Of a DNA stretch of 5,142 nt, positions 4,481 through 5,142 are shown one piece after another. Below the pieces are notes generated by a model. The model saw only the letters and a program-made list of their open reading frames with translations. It was not told the origin of the DNA and searched no databases. A program made the translations under genes and the position numbers. Each line of letters opens with the position of its first letter. The first letter of the stretch is position 1. The DNA is taken from positions 1-5,142 of the forward strand of contig JAURNJ010000013.1 in assembly GCA_030830245.1 (NCBI GenBank), in the 5' to 3' direction. This DNA is from Novosphingobium sp. GTDB taxonomy: Bacteria; Pseudomonadota; Alphaproteobacteria; Sphingomonadales; Sphingomonadaceae.

Positions 4481-5142
4481 TCATGCCTTGTCGAACCTGC
4501 CGGCGAACTCGCGATCGGCAAAATAGCGCAGCTTGGTCGCGAGGAACAGGAGCTGGAGATCCTCGCGCAGCGTGCGGACCTCATCGGGGGTGAGCAGGGG
4601 GCGACCCACATGCTGCGCGCCGAACGATATGCCGGTTTCCTCCGCATCGATCGCGCGGCTCATCGTCTCGAACACGACCGTTTCCTGGCCGAGCAGGTCG
4701 GAGACCAGTTTCGCGCTGTCATGATCGTTGACCCCAAACACCTGCAGGACACCGGCATTGGACAGGAAGGTGCCGGCGCGGCGCTCGTAGAGCGCACGAA
4801 GTTGATGCACATCCTGCAGGATCGGCCAGAGCTGGATGCCGTAACCCGCCATCAGACCCATCGCGCGCTCGACAGGTTCGAGGCGGCCCAGCGCGGCGAA
4901 CTCGTCGAGCAGGAACAGCACGGGCCGCTCCGCCGAGGCGGGCGCGCGGGCCAGTTCGGTCAATCCCTGCGCGAGCATCAGGCGCAGCCAGCGGGCATAG
5001 GTGGCAAGCCGGTCGGGCGGCAGCACCAGATAGACGGTAGTGGACCGCGCCTTCACATCGGCGAAGGTGAAATCGGAATGTCCCAGCACCACTGTCATGC
5101 GTGGGGAATCGAGAAAATGGGTATGGCGCTGCGCGGCCGACA
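4481..5142 (-). CDS. traG: TraG/VirD4-type coupling protein, C-terminal part
   Basis: The last 219 residues of a type IV coupling protein, an inner-membrane ATPase that hands the relaxase-DNA complex to the conjugation channel. The frame is open through the right edge (AAQRHTHFLDSPR precedes the first methionine), so the N-terminal membrane segments and the Walker A motif lie outside the window. The Walker B region LFLLDEF falls about 75-81 residues into the visible part. Then come GYGIQLWPILQD, GTFLSNAGV, LQVFGVNDHDSA and the conserved tail RPLLTPDEVR. The protein ends in LRYFADREFAGRFDKA, which looks like the natural end of the family. The segment LLFLATKLRYF seems to lack the short loop (roughly GQxPI) that I recall in relatives, near 4537. 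No transfer gene follows within the 470 bases downstream, so traG appears to end a leftward operon. Confidence 0.9.
   Translation of the reverse strand, partial: SAAQRHTHFLDSPRMTVVLGHSDFTFADVKARSTTVYLVLPPDRLATYARWLRLMLAQGLTELARAPASAERPVLFLLDEFAALGRLEPVERAMGLMAGYGIQLWPILQDVHQLRALYERRAGTFLSNAGVLQVFGVNDHDSAKLVSDLLGQETVVFETMSRAIDAEETGISFGAQHVGRPLLTPDEVRTLREDLQLLFLATKLRYFADREFAGRFDKA

Overview
This window looks like the core of a plasmid, or of a plasmid-derived element, from a high-GC alphaproteobacterium. A sphingomonad is the most likely host. The case rests on the RepA-type (RPA family) initiator, the TraG style and the codon use; it is inferred from recalled family features, with no database search. 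In the lines I counted by hand, parA is about 74% GC and the GFA gene about 59%. The origin's AT-rich stretch (3901-3990) is 32% GC.

Layout. At 1-403 there is no convincing complete gene. There is a perfect 7-bp palindrome at 22-36, just in front of a possible leftward gene that leaves the window, and two GC-rich inverted repeats further on. A rightward block follows: a SprT-like zinc metallopeptidase (404-1027), a small Walker-type ParA ATPase (1109-1762), a ribbon-helix-helix (RHH) partner overlapping it by 4 bases (1759-2064), and a GFA/CENP-V-type zinc protein (2110-2544). Convergent to these is the replication initiator repA (3717-2623, minus strand). Its upstream side holds a complete-looking origin: seven iterons (3709-3894), an AT-rich unwinding region (3901-3990) and a perfect DnaA box (3999-4007). 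A gene-poor stretch with five stem-loops (4008-4480) separates the origin from the 3' end of a leftward traG/virD4 coupling-protein gene, cut by the window edge.

The most striking non-coding signal is a set of four arrays of the tetramer CATG (or one-mismatch forms) repeated exactly every 8 bp. They lie in front of and over the parA start (1068-1111), across the parA 3' end (1702-1737), behind the RHH gene (2058-2085), and between the GFA gene and the repA stop (2574-2617). Tetramer boxes with 4-bp spacers are the kind of site bound by RHH partition proteins such as ParG of TP228. These arrays are therefore good candidates for the operator and centromere of the par system.

Working model. RepA binds the iterons to start replication and probably limits its own expression, because the repA start codon lies inside the first iteron. 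ParA and the RHH protein segregate the plasmid through the CATG arrays. TraG links the plasmid to a conjugation apparatus encoded to the right. The SprT-like and GFA genes look like accessory cargo.
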